From: Bacteroidales bacterium
Lineage (GTDB): Bacteria; Bacteroidota; Bacteroidia; Bacteroidales; F082
Assembly (NCBI GenBank): GCA_017381865.1
Contig: JAFOBJ010000022.1
Location: 1 to 52,161, forward strand
Length of the DNA stretch: 52,161 bases
Direction: 5' to 3'
Both the position numbers and the translations under genes were made by a program. The notes below the pieces were generated by a model. That model saw nothing but the letters and a program-made list of their open reading frames with translations. It did not search any database and was not told the origin of the DNA. Each line of letters opens with the position of its first letter. Within the stretch, counting starts at the first letter, position 1. Of this stretch, positions 7,490-15,638 are shown piece after piece.

Positions 7490-8603
7490 ATGGTAACAAT
7501 AGAAAACTGCAAAGAGTTAAGTAAGAGGATTGAATCCTTGAGGAGGTATCTTTGACATCGACGGTAAGTTGATGCAGATTAAAGAATTAGACGAACAAAC
7601 CAATGCCGATGGTTTCTGGGACGACCCTAAAAATGGCAAGATTATCATGCGTAAGATGCGCGACGTCAAGAGTTGGGTGACAGCTTATGACGACATCGTG
7701 AAAGCTAATGAAGACCTTGGCGTGTTGTTCGATTTCGCTAAAGAAGGCGAAGCAGAAGAGGAAGAAGTTGATAAACAATATGAAGAGACAGTGCGTCTCG
7801 TTGAAGAACTCGAGTTCAGAAACATGCTTCACGAAGAAGCAGACCAGATGAGCTGCGTGCTTAAGATTAACTCGGGTGCTGGCGGTACAGAGTCGCAAGA
7901 CTGGGCACAGATGCTCATGCGTATGTATCTCCGCTACGCAGAATCTCATGGTTATAAGGTAAGAATAAGCAACTTGATCGACGGTGACGAAGCTGGTATC
8001 AAGACTGTCACAATGGAAATCGATGGCGACTACGCTTACGGTTATCTCAAAGGTGAAAACGGCGTGCATCGTCTCGTCCGCGTATCTCCTTACAACGCAC
8101 AAGGCAAGCGTATGACATCATTCAGCTCAGTCTTTGTGACACCACTCGTCGACGATTCTATCGAAGTCGTCATCGACCCTTCAAAAATCTCTTGGGATAC
8201 ATTCCGTAGCGGTGGAGCAGGCGGACAGAACGTTAACAAAGTCGAGTCAGGCGTGCGTCTCCGTTATCAATATAAAGACCCATACACTGGCGAAGAAGAA
8301 GAAATCCTCATCGAAAATACCGAGAGCCGCGACCAACCTAAGAACAGAGAAAACGCTATGCGTCTCTTGAAATCTCAACTCTATGATAAAGAACTTCAAC
8401 ATCGTATGGAAGAGAAAAACAAGATTGAGGCTGGTAAGAAAAAAATCGAATGGGGTTCACAAATCAGAAGCTACGTCTTCGACGACCGCCGCGTGAAAGA
8501 CCACAGGACTAACTTCCAGTCAAGCAACGTACAAGGCGTGATGGACGGTAAGATTGATGAATTCATCAAAGCATATCTGATGGAATTCGGACAACAAAGT
8601 TAA
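7490..8603 (+). CDS. prfB: Peptide chain release factor 2, expressed by programmed +1 frameshift
   Basis: The gene reads as 7490-7552 joined to 7554-8603 (370 residues), close to the usual RF2 length. The first frame encodes 21 residues and meets TGA at 7553-7555. The context is AGGAGG TAT CTT TGA C, the classic RF2 autoregulatory +1 site with an internal Shine-Dalgarno. The second frame continues with DIDGKLMQIKELDEQ. The catalytic GGQ is at about 244-246 (SGGAGGQNVN). The codon-recognition tripeptide position reads SPY (about 199-201) rather than the SPF of E. coli RF2. The protein releases peptides at UGA and UAA. The frameshift makes synthesis sensitive to RF2 level. An alternative ATG lies at 7572. 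Confidence 0.95.
7541..7556 (+). promoter_or_regulatory. RF2 programmed frameshift site, which contains a TATCTTTG box
   Basis: AGGAGG (7541-7546), then TAT CTT TGA C. The internal Shine-Dalgarno, slippery CTT and poor-context TGA stop match the conserved prfB frameshift signal. Positions 7547-7554 are also an exact -7 promoter consensus. Confidence 0.9.
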
Positions 8604-8720
8604 TTTAATTCATAATGCATAATTCATAATGCATAATTCATAATGCATAATTAGCGATGAGCCGTGAGCTGTGAGTTGTGAGCAATTGCTCAATGCTCGA
8701 TGCCCATGGCTCATTGCTTT
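8604..8720. repeat. ATTCATAATGC word array plus GAGC/GCTC inverted word hairpin
   Basis: 8606-8653 repeats TTCATAA/TGCATAA words (7-8 bp). 8655-8718 is an inverted pair: GCGATGAGCC at the left edge pairs with GGCTCATTGC at the right edge, the centre is GAGCAATTGCTC, and the arms are built of GTGAGYT-type words. It may terminate prfB transcription. Confidence 0.6.
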
Positions 8721-8733
8721 TAAACATAAAAAA

Positions 8734-10146
8734 ATGGTAACATTCTCAATAGCAATAGTAATTCTCGTTTTAGGATATTTCATCTACGGAAGATATATCA
8801 GCCGTATGTTCGGCGTTGACGAGAAGCGCGCCACTCCAGCAGTGACGAAAAACGACGGTGTCGATTATATCGTGATGCCGACATGGAAAATCTTCATGAT
8901 ACAATTTCTCAACATTGCGGGACTCGGTCCTATCTTTGGAGCTATCATGGGCGCGAAGTTCGGAACGTCGTCGTATTTGTGGATTGTGTTCGGAACTATA
9001 TTCGCAGGCGCCGTCCATGATTATCTCTCAGGAATGGTGTCGCTGCGTAACGACGGCGCTAGTCTCCCTCAGATAGTTGGAAAATATCTCGGAAAGAGAA
9101 CAGAGAAAGTGATGATAATATTCACATTGTTATTGATGGTACTCGTCGTCGCTGTCTTCGTTCTTCAGCCAGCGCAACTCATCGCAGGCATGACGCCAAC
9201 GAATCTCAATGTTTATTTCTGGGTCGTGGTGATATTCGCTTATTATCTCATCGCAACGATATTGCCTATTGATAAAGTCATTGGAAATGTATATCCTTTA
9301 TTCGGCGGAGCCTTGATGTTCATGGCGATAGGAATTCTTGTCGTTCTTTTCATCAAGCAGCCTGCACTGCCAGAGATGTGGAACGGATTCGGAACTAAAT
9401 ATGAAGCTGGGCCAATATTCCCAATGATGTTCATCTCGATAGCTTGTGGCGCCATCAGCGGATTCCATGCCACGCAGTCGCCTCTTATGGCTCGTTGTCT
9501 TAAAAATGAAAGACACGGAAAGCCTGTCTTTTATGGAGCGATGGTCGTGGAAGGCATCGTCGCTTTGATATGGGCAGCGGCCGCAACAGCATTCTTCCAA
9601 GAACATGGAACCGACTTCACGGCGGCTCAAGTCGTCGACTTCATCTGTAAGGACTGGCTCGGTGTTTTAGGCGGAATTCTAGCAGTGCTCGGCGTCATCG
9701 CTGCACCTATCACTTCTGGCGACACAGCCATGCGTTCGGCACGACTCATACTCGCCGACATGCTTCATATGGAACAAAAAAGCATCTCAAAACGACTTTT
9801 ACTTTGTGTTCCATTGTTTGTGGCTTCATTAGGATTGCTCATTTTCAGTATTTTAAATGCCAACGGATTTACAATCATATGGCGTTATTTCTCATGGTGC
9901 AACCAGACATTGTCAGTGTTCACGCTCTGGGCAATAACGGTTTATCTCGTCCTTGAAAAGAAAAATTACTTCGTGACATTATTGCCTGCACTATTCATGA
10001 CATGCGTGGTGACAACATATATCTGCATCGCTCCGGAAGGATTCAGACTTAACGATACAATATCTTATGTGATAGGAGGCGTAGCAACAGTAGCAGCTAT
10101 GTTTGTTTTTGCAAGATGGAAGAGTGGTTTAAGGTTTAAAGTTTAA
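8734..10146 (+). CDS. CstA family carbon starvation protein (putative peptide/pyruvate transporter)
   Basis: A 470-residue polytopic membrane protein with the CstA hallmark segments GRYISRMFGVDEKRATPA, FQFLNIAGLGPIFGAI-type (here IQFLNIAGLGPIFGAI), AGAVHDYLSG, and the GDTAMRSARL loop. CstA proteins import peptides or pyruvate during nutrient limitation. This is the shorter form common in Bacteroidota (E. coli CstA is about 700 residues). The ATG at 8734 is preferred over an in-frame GTG at 8671, which falls inside the word array. The last codons and the stop lie inside a GTTTAAA array, so the C-terminal SGLRFKV may be repeat-derived. Confidence 0.9.
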   Translation: MVTFSIAIVILVLGYFIYGRYISRMFGVDEKRATPAVTKNDGVDYIVMPTWKIFMIQFLNIAGLGPIFGAIMGAKFGTSSYLWIVFGTIFAGAVHDYLSGMVSLRNDGASLPQIVGKYLGKRTEKVMIIFTLLLMVLVVAVFVLQPAQLIAGMTPTNLNVYFWVVVIFAYYLIATILPIDKVIGNVYPLFGGALMFMAIGILVVLFIKQPALPEMWNGFGTKYEAGPIFPMMFISIACGAISGFHATQSPLMARCLKNERHGKPVFYGAMVVEGIVALIWAAAATAFFQEHGTDFTAAQVVDFICKDWLGVLGGILAVLGVIAAPITSGDTAMRSARLILADMLHMEQKSISKRLLLCVPLFVASLGLLIFSILNANGFTIIWRYFSWCNQTLSVFTLWAITVYLVLEKKNYFVTLLPALFMTCVVTTYICIAPEGFRLNDTISYVIGGVATVAAMFVFARWKSGLRFKV

Positions 10147-10200
10147 AGTTCAGAGTTCAAAGTTCAAAATTGTGCATTATGAATTATGAATTATGCATTA
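10125..10200. repeat. GTTTAAA / GTTCAAA and GAATTAT word arrays spanning a gene junction
   Basis: Seven-bp words GTTTAAA, GTTCAGA and GTTCAAA contain the cstA stop codon. GAATTAT words follow and contain the ATG (10179) of the next gene. Confidence 0.6.
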
Positions 10201-11672
10201 ACGACAATGTCAAGGATTTTATAAAAAAGCATCTGAATGATGATGTCAACAAATTAGCCTTGTCGAAATTCCCAGAAGAAATTGACAAACAGTTTGTTAT
10301 CAAGCAGATTCAGGCGCAACAAATTCTTAAAAAGAAATTGCCATCGTGGGCGGAGAACGACGAACTTATCTTCCCTAAGAAACTATCGTTAGAACAATGT
10401 TCTTCAGAACTCACCGCAAAATATAAAACCCAACTATCCACGAAACCTCACGAAACCTCACGAAAGATTAGTGCCGATTCGTGCAATTTAGTGGACGAAG
10501 AACTATCCACGAAACTTCACGAAACTTCACGAAAGATTAGTTCCGATTCGTGCGATTTAGTGGACGAAGAAATATCCACGAAACTTCACGAAACCTCACG
10601 AAAGATTAGTTCCGATTCGTGCGATTTAGTGGACGAAGAAATATCCACGAAACTTCACGAAACCTCACGAAAGATTAGTGCCGATTCGTGCAATTTAGTG
10701 GATGAAAAAAGAATCTTAGTAGACCTCACTGGCGGAATGGGCGTTGACACGGCTTTTCTTTCGGATAATTTTGATAAGACGTATTATGTCGAGATGCAAG
10801 AAGAATTATGTGATATTGCACGACATAATTTCCAGATTCTTAATAAAAATATTGAAGTCGTCAACGACAACGCTGAGCATTTCCTGACGATATGCGGTGA
10901 AGTCGACTGCATCTATCTCGACCCCGCGCGTCGTGATGAATATGGTCGCAAAATGGTCTCGCTCCACGACTGTTCGCCTGATGTGGCTGAACTACAAGAT
11001 GTTCTATTCGAGAAAGCGAAGACTATCATGGTGAAACTTTCTCCTATGCTCGATATTGATATCGTCAAGAAAGAGTTAAAAAACATTAAGGAAATCCATA
11101 TCGTCGCTGTGAAAAACGAATGCAAGGAAATACTTGTTCTTTTGAGTCAACAGACTTTGCCCATGGCTCACGGCTCACAGCTCATAGCAACGGATTTACG
11201 CGAAAACTGGAATTTTTCTTTCACTGAAGATGAAGAACAAAGTGCAGAATGGACTTTAGCTGATAAAGTCGGGAAATATCTTTACGAACCTGGCGTTGCG
11301 TTTATGAAAGCCGGATGCTTCAAGCTTTTGTCGCAAAAATATAATTTAGATAAACTGCATAGAAACAGTCATTTATATACTTCCGATGAGTTGGTTCCAG
11401 ATTTCCCAGGAAGAATATTTGAAGTCATTAATGTCGTTCCTTTCGATAAGAAGGCGAAGAAAAACCTTTGGGAGACAACGAGTTTAAGCTCACAGCTCAT
11501 AGCTCACGGCTCACAGCCAAAAGCCAACATCGCAGTCCGTAATTTCCCATTATCCGCTGAAGAATTAAAAAAGAACTTAGGCCTGCAAGATGGCAGCGAA
11601 TTTTATATCTTCGGAACTACGATGAAAGGAGAGAAGAAGATTGTTGTTCTGGCGAAGAAAGTGCATTTTTGA
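10179..11672 (+). CDS. PG_1098/THUMP-like class I SAM-dependent methyltransferase carrying in-frame repeats
   Basis: About 497 residues. A class I methyltransferase core has motif I VDLTGGMGVDTAFL near residue 181 and YLDPARRDEYGRK near 247. A C-terminal ferredoxin-like/THUMP-like region (FPLSAEELKKNLG...EFYIFGTT) follows, the architecture of the Bacteroidota PG_1098 family, which is presumed to modify RNA. Between the N-terminal helices and motif I lie four in-frame 23-residue repeats (69 bp each, 10436-10706). Two GCTCACAGCTCATAGC word arrays sit in frame at 11161-11190 and 11486-11528. The ATG at 10179 lies inside a GAATTAT array. The core looks intact, and the repeats lengthen it by roughly 100 residues. 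Confidence 0.85.
   Translation: MNYELCINDNVKDFIKKHLNDDVNKLALSKFPEEIDKQFVIKQIQAQQILKKKLPSWAENDELIFPKKLSLEQCSSELTAKYKTQLSTKPHETSRKISADSCNLVDEELSTKLHETSRKISSDSCDLVDEEISTKLHETSRKISSDSCDLVDEEISTKLHETSRKISADSCNLVDEKRILVDLTGGMGVDTAFLSDNFDKTYYVEMQEELCDIARHNFQILNKNIEVVNDNAEHFLTICGEVDCIYLDPARRDEYGRKMVSLHDCSPDVAELQDVLFEKAKTIMVKLSPMLDIDIVKKELKNIKEIHIVAVKNECKEILVLLSQQTLPMAHGSQLIATDLRENWNFSFTEDEEQSAEWTLADKVGKYLYEPGVAFMKAGCFKLLSQKYNLDKLHRNSHLYTSDELVPDFPGRIFEVINVVPFDKKAKKNLWETTSLSSQLIAHGSQPKANIAVRNFPLSAEELKKNLGLQDGSEFYIFGTTMKGEKKIVVLAKKVHF
10436..10706 (+). repeat. Four in-frame 69-bp direct repeats inside the methyltransferase gene
   Basis: Units begin at 10436, 10505, 10574 and 10643. Each encodes 23 residues close to STKLHETSRKISSDSCDLV plus DEE. 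The DNA begins ATCCACGAAACTTCACGAAAC and carries ATTCGTGC, so it resembles the intergenic TCCACGAA..TTCGTGGA hairpins at 27103-27364. Confidence 0.9.
11161..11190 (+). repeat. In-frame GCTCACA word array in the methyltransferase gene
   Basis: 7-bp words GCTCACG, GCTCACA and GCTCATA encode MAHGSQLIA between recognisable methyltransferase segments. No stop codon is introduced. Confidence 0.75.
11486..11528 (+). repeat. Second in-frame GCTCACA word array in the methyltransferase gene
   Basis: Five to six GCTCACA/GCTCATA/GCTCACG words plus an AGCCAAA word encode SSQLIAHGSQPKA, just before the C-terminal domain. Confidence 0.75.
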
Positions 11673-11734
11673 GTTGGAAGTTGAGCGTTGGAGGCCTGTA
11701 GTTTTTTTTCTTATTTTAAATCCCCAAAAAGTAT

Positions 11735-11742
11735 TATTTTTG
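11735..11742 (+). promoter_or_regulatory. -7 element TATTTTTG upstream of the small secreted protein/FISUMP pair
   Basis: Matches TAnnTTTG. It would start a transcript near 11750 with a leader of about 215 nt before the gene at 11967. Confidence 0.55.
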
Positions 11743-11807
11743 CACCCTCGTAATGAACAAGGATATTAAGTTTTATTTTGAATGCTAGAGAAAGTTTGGA
11801 AAGAGAT

Positions 11808-11948
11808 ATGTTGTTGGATAACTATTTGAAACATATAGTATTAATTGCTTCGTTTCCTTTGAATATTTCTCTCGTCATAGATAAAGTCTTAAATGAAATT
11901 TTTAACAAAGTGTGTTGCTATGCTTTGTATTTTCTTTGTAATAATTAA
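11808..11948 (+). CDS. Possible small protein, 46 residues
   Basis: An ATG preceded by a GGAAAGAG purine stretch opens a 46-codon frame (MLLDNYLKHIVLIASF..., ending LYFLCNN) between the promoter at 11735 and the gene at 11967. The product would be largely hydrophobic with two cysteines near its end. I recognise no family, and the frame could be chance in an untranslated leader. Confidence 0.2.
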   Translation: MLLDNYLKHIVLIASFPLNISLVIDKVLNEIFNKVCCYALYFLCNN

Positions 11949-11966
11949 AAGGATAATGATATAAAA

Positions 11967-12263
11967 ATGAAAAGAAAGATAATCTCATTAACTTTCGTAT
12001 CTATTTTTACAATGTGTTTCGCGTTGGAATTAAAGGCTCAAAGGGATGCTTTTTTTTACACTCCTCTCTTCGAAGAGGGAAGAGAATACGGCTCTAGCGG
12101 TTTGAGCTTCGCAGATTTCTCTGACATCGGGTCACAAGAGGGCTTGTTTTTTGAAGACTTTAATGTCATAGAGAACACAGCTCCTGTAGGAAACGGCATG
12201 TTCTTAATGGCGGCGACAAGTGCGTTATATTTGATTACAAAAAGAAGAAAGGAAGATAAATAA
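11967..12263 (+). CDS. Small secreted protein with a PEP-CTERM-like C-terminal anchor
   Basis: 98 residues: an N-terminal signal peptide (cleavage probably after LKA near residue 24), a short acidic, Phe-rich middle, and a C-terminal tripartite tail made of APVGNGMF, a hydrophobic helix and the basic end KRRKED. That arrangement resembles the sorting tails of PEP-CTERM-like or PID-CTERM-like proteins known in Bacteroidota, but the exact motif is not diagnostic. Its stop overlaps the next start by one base (TAATG at 12261-12265), so the FISUMP lipoprotein downstream is probably translationally coupled. Function unknown. Confidence 0.7.
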   Translation: MKRKIISLTFVSIFTMCFALELKAQRDAFFYTPLFEEGREYGSSGLSFADFSDIGSQEGLFFEDFNVIENTAPVGNGMFLMAATSALYLITKRRKEDK

Positions 12264-13825
12264 TGAAAAAACTTTTTGCAATTTTAATGGCATTGATGGC
12301 TTTGTGCTTTACACAATGCAAACCAACTCCAGACGGAGGCGATGATGAAACAAGAAAAGTAAAAGTAAGTTGCGTTATACCTCTTAACAATGGTAGTCGT
12401 TCTGATTTTACTAATTTATTGGTAAATGGTAAAGTTAATTGGAGTCAAGGAACTGAATATGTTTATTTGGCAATACATGGTGATACTCCACAGTTAGTGG
12501 AATTACAGGCTCATGCTAATGGTACTCCTGCTGTCTTGAAGTTTGAAGGTGAAGTGGCAGAAGGCCTCATCAAGTCTGGTGAAGAATACGATGTTTGGTA
12601 TTTGGGAGATTCACGAGATAAAGGTAATGCGTATTATACATTGTCAGGTGATTATAAAAGCTTGTCTGGTAGCATCGCTCAACAAAGCGGATATCTTGGA
12701 GACTTGGGCGATTGTCATATAGCTAAAACAAAAGTGACTCCAACAATTACAGCTGGTGAAAATGGTAATGTTGTGTTGAACCTTGTAGGTGCTTTGAAAA
12801 ACCAGATTGCTATAGCATTGTTGGACTTGACAAATGTTACCGAATTATATGGCGATGCTATAATAGGTACAGATTATAGCTTAGAATACAATGGCGATAG
12901 ATATGAACTCAAAGTTGTAGAAGATGAAAATGCTAAAATCTCTATCGTCGCTGGTCTTGGAGATGATGATGATAAAAAATCGTATGTTGTATTGTTCCCA
13001 AATGATAAAGAAAATGCTGAGATAAGATATAACTCTGGTAGTAAAGTCTACGAATGCCTTATCTATGGCGACATAAAAGCAAACAATTTGTATTATCAAA
13101 CAGCTACTGATGGTGTGACAATAGGCTCTTTGTCATGGTCTGAAGTATCAAGCGGTGACGTGGAACTACATCACTATGTTGACTTAGGCTTGCCTTCAGG
13201 TACTTTGTGGGCTACTCGTAATGTGGGCGCTGATACATTGTATCAATTTGGTAATTATTATTCATGGGGAGAAATTGCTGAAAAAGATAGTTATACTTTT
13301 GCCGAATGTACGACAAATGATATCTCTAAAGATGTAGCTGGTGATCCTTATTATGATGTGGCAACTGCAATATGGGGCGATGAATGGAGAATGCCAACAG
13401 ATGCAGAACAAAATGAATTGTATAGTTATTGTCGAATGGAAATTGTAAAAATGCCAACTCCTGTAACGGAAGATACTCCAAATGGATTTGTTTTGGGGTA
13501 TATGTTTACATCAACAATTAATGGAAATCACATCTTCTTGCCTGCAGCTGGTTATTGTGACGGAGAACAATATTATGATGAAGTAACTGGAGAACCAAAT
13601 CCAATTCCAGAAGGAGGTCTTTATAGGATTAATGAATATGGACATTATTTGAGTTCAACACCTTGCTCTGGTTGGAATGCAGGTGCAGAATTACTTCATT
13701 TTGAGATAAGCCAAGATGGTGAAAGCTATAAAGGCTATGTGTCAGCAGATTATTCTGCTTATCGCTATTATGGTTGTTCTGTACGCCCAGTCTTAGTGAA
13801 AAAGGCAAATGAAATAGAACATTAA
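12263..13825 (+). CDS. Large FISUMP-domain lipoprotein
   Basis: A 520-residue lipoprotein (lipobox FTQC, Cys about 19) with a long beta-rich N-terminal region (about 30-300) that I cannot name. A C-terminal FISUMP domain (about 305-515) follows, recognised by YVDLGLPSGTLWATRNVGA, YYSWGE, EWRMPTDAEQNEL, YLSSTP and CSVRPV. It shares this domain with the gene at 6501. It is encoded directly after the 98-residue secreted protein with a one-base overlap, which suggests the two act at the same cell-surface site. A strong terminator follows at 13847. Confidence 0.85.
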   Translation: MKKLFAILMALMALCFTQCKPTPDGGDDETRKVKVSCVIPLNNGSRSDFTNLLVNGKVNWSQGTEYVYLAIHGDTPQLVELQAHANGTPAVLKFEGEVAEGLIKSGEEYDVWYLGDSRDKGNAYYTLSGDYKSLSGSIAQQSGYLGDLGDCHIAKTKVTPTITAGENGNVVLNLVGALKNQIAIALLDLTNVTELYGDAIIGTDYSLEYNGDRYELKVVEDENAKISIVAGLGDDDDKKSYVVLFPNDKENAEIRYNSGSKVYECLIYGDIKANNLYYQTATDGVTIGSLSWSEVSSGDVELHHYVDLGLPSGTLWATRNVGADTLYQFGNYYSWGEIAEKDSYTFAECTTNDISKDVAGDPYYDVATAIWGDEWRMPTDAEQNELYSYCRMEIVKMPTPVTEDTPNGFVLGYMFTSTINGNHIFLPAAGYCDGEQYYDEVTGEPNPIPEGGLYRINEYGHYLSSTPCSGWNAGAELLHFEISQDGESYKGYVSADYSAYRYYGCSVRPVLVKKANEIEH

Positions 13826-13846
13826 AACATCGAGAATTCTATAAAT

Positions 13847-13884
13847 GAAAAAAGGACGTTGATAATTGTCAGCGTCCTTTTTGT
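13847..13884 (+). terminator. Rho-independent terminator after the FISUMP lipoprotein
   Basis: GGACGTTGA pairs with TCAGCGTCC (one G-U) around a 6-nt loop. It is flanked by five A residues on the left and five T residues on the right, so it could work on both strands. Confidence 0.85.
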
Positions 13885-13979
13885 TTCTCGCAACAGACAG
13901 AAGACTTTGAACTCTGAACTCTGACACTGACCGCTAATTTTCAATTATGAATTATGCATTATGAATTATGAATTGAATT

Positions 13980-14156
13980 AGGGCGTTCCGGCTATCGCCG
14001 TCGGGCTTTCCGCTATATCTTTTTCCGCTGCGCTCCAAAAGGATGCCGCTCCAATCCCTAACGCATTGGCGGCGATTAAAACCAGAAAAAATCCAGAAAT
14101 CCAGAAACCCGTCAATTCCAGAAGCCCGTTGAGACACCACAGGAGTGACGTCTCTA
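13980..14156 (+). repeat. Composite intergenic cassette, copy 1
   Basis: About 105 bp beginning GGGCGTTCCGGCTATCGCC and ending GGCGGCGATTAAAACC, then an AATCCAGAAATCCAG linker and a GAGAC..GTCTC palindrome. It is nearly identical to 24123-24302, and the first block recurs inverted at 31925-32022. Confidence 0.9.
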
Positions 14157-14238
14157 CAACTCCTAACACCTAATTCCTAACTCCTAACTAAAAAAACTTG
14201 TAGTCTTGTAGACTTGTTGACTTGTAGTCTTTTTTTAT

Positions 14239-14246
14239 TATCTTTG
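14239..14246 (+). promoter_or_regulatory. -7 element TATCTTTG of hisS
   Basis: Exact TAnnTTTG match 23 bp before the hisS ATG. Confidence 0.75.
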
Positions 14247-14269
14247 TACGTTTTAATAAAAATTAACAA

Positions 14270-15628
14270 ATGGCTCAGAAACCTTCAATACCGAAAGGAA
14301 CCCGTGACTTCTTGCCAGATGTCATGGTTCGTCGTAATTATATTTTCGATACTATAAAAGGCGTTTTTAAACGTTTTGGTTTTCAACCAATTGAGACTCC
14401 GTCTATGGAGAATCTCTCAACTCTTCTCGGCAAATACGGAGAAGAAGGCGACAAACTTTTATTTAGAATTCTTAATTCTGGCGACTTCATGTCGGGCGTG
14501 CAACAGAATGGCGAGCCTCTCCAAGCAGAGAAAATAGCAGGCAAGATTTGCGAAAAAGGTCTCCGTTATGACCTCACCGTGCCTTTCGCTCGTTTCGTGG
14601 TTCAATATCGCGACCAAATCGCGTTTCCGTTCCGTCGCTATCAGATTCAGCCTGTTTGGCGCGCCGACCGCCCTCAGAAAGGTCGTTACCGTGAATTCTA
14701 TCAATGCGACGTCGACATCGTTGGCAGCAACTCAATACTCAACGAAGCTGAACTCGTACAAATTGTTGATGAAGTTTTCAACGCATTGAAAATTAACGTA
14801 GTATTAAAGATAAACAATAGAAAAGTCCTCGCTGGCATCGCAGAATATATTGGCAAACCAGATGCTCTCGTCGACATCACCGTCGCTATCGACAAACTCG
14901 ATAAAATTGGCATCGACGCTGTCAACGCAGAACTCGCACAAAAAGGTCTCGATGCAACAGCAATAGAAAAATTACAGCCAATACTCTTCATGAAAGGCGA
15001 CGCTCGCGAGAAATTCGCTCAGCTTAAATCATTGATGAGCGGCATCGAAGTGGGAGAGAAGGGCATCGAAGAACTCGAGACATTATTCGACTACATCGAC
15101 GATATGAACGTCGGTATCGAATATGAACTCGACCTCACTCTTGCTCGTGGCTTGAATTACTACACAGGCGCTATATTCGAAGTCAAGGCAAAAGACGTGG
15201 CGATGGGCAGCATCTCAGGCGGCGGTCGCTACGACAACCTCACCGGTATCTTCGGACTCCAAGGCGTCTCTGGCGTCGGCATCAGCTTCGGCGCCGACAG
15301 AATATACGACGTTCTCACAGAACTGAACCTCTTCCCAGAAAAGAACGGCGACATCACAGAAGTCATCTTCCTTAACTTCGGTCCAAAAGAAGAACGTTAT
15401 TGCTTGCCATATCTTCAACAACTAAGAAGAAACGGCGTCAATGCAGAGATTTATCCTGACGCAGCAAAACTTCAGAAACAAATGAAATACGCCGACCAAC
15501 GCGGAATTCCAGTCGTTGTTATGGCTGGCGAAGACGAGATGAATAACAAGACATTCACCGTCAAATTCATGAAAGAAGGAAGACAAGAAAAAATAGCAGC
15601 AGAAAATTTAATCGAAATAATCAAATAA
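14270..15628 (+). CDS. hisS: Histidine--tRNA ligase
   Basis: A 452-residue class II aminoacyl-tRNA synthetase that charges tRNA-His. Visible signatures: KGTRDFLP at the N-terminus, motif 2 region [18 protein letters not shown], the histidine-specific loop [14 protein letters not shown], motif 3 [11 protein letters not shown], and a C-terminal anticodon-binding domain ([11 protein letters not shown] onward). The length is normal for the Bacteroidota form. hutH follows after 10 bp, so a histidine-charging gene and a histidine-degrading gene probably share a transcript. Confidence 0.97.
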   Translation: MAQKPSIPKGTRDFLPDVMVRRNYIFDTIKGVFKRFGFQPIETPSMENLSTLLGKYGEEGDKLLFRILNSGDFMSGVQQNGEPLQAEKIAGKICEKGLRYDLTVPFARFVVQYRDQIAFPFRRYQIQPVWRADRPQKGRYREFYQCDVDIVGSNSILNEAELVQIVDEVFNALKINVVLKINNRKVLAGIAEYIGKPDALVDITVAIDKLDKIGIDAVNAELAQKGLDATAIEKLQPILFMKGDAREKFAQLKSLMSGIEVGEKGIEELETLFDYIDDMNVGIEYELDLTLARGLNYYTGAIFEVKAKDVAMGSISGGGRYDNLTGIFGLQGVSGVGISFGADRIYDVLTELNLFPEKNGDITEVIFLNFGPKEERYCLPYLQQLRRNGVNAEIYPDAAKLQKQMKYADQRGIPVVVMAGEDEMNNKTFTVKFMKEGRQEKIAAENLIEIIK

Positions 15629-15638
15629 AATTTTACAT

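Larger units (their letters stand above)
13826..14269. repeat. Gene-free region: terminator, word arrays and composite intergenic cassette
   Basis: 444 bp without a gene. In order it holds the FISUMP terminator, GAACTCT words (13906-13926), GAATTAT words (13940-13978), a GC-richer cassette of about 105 bp (13980-14085), an AATCCAGAAATCC spacer, a GAGACACCACAGGAGTGACGTCTC-type imperfect palindrome (14131-14155), TCCTAAC words, and CTTGTAGT 8-bp words leading into the hisS promoter. The long open frames here are repeat shadows. Confidence 0.75.

Noticed and set aside
8671..8733. GTG start giving CstA 21 extra residues
   Set aside because: The extension is encoded by an inverted word array, and the ATG at 8734 begins a normal CstA N-terminus.
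13952..14169. Two minus-strand open frames of about 62 codons, also at 24111-24308
   Set aside because: Both are readings of the composite cassette. The similarity between them is at DNA level, and there is no start signal or promoter.
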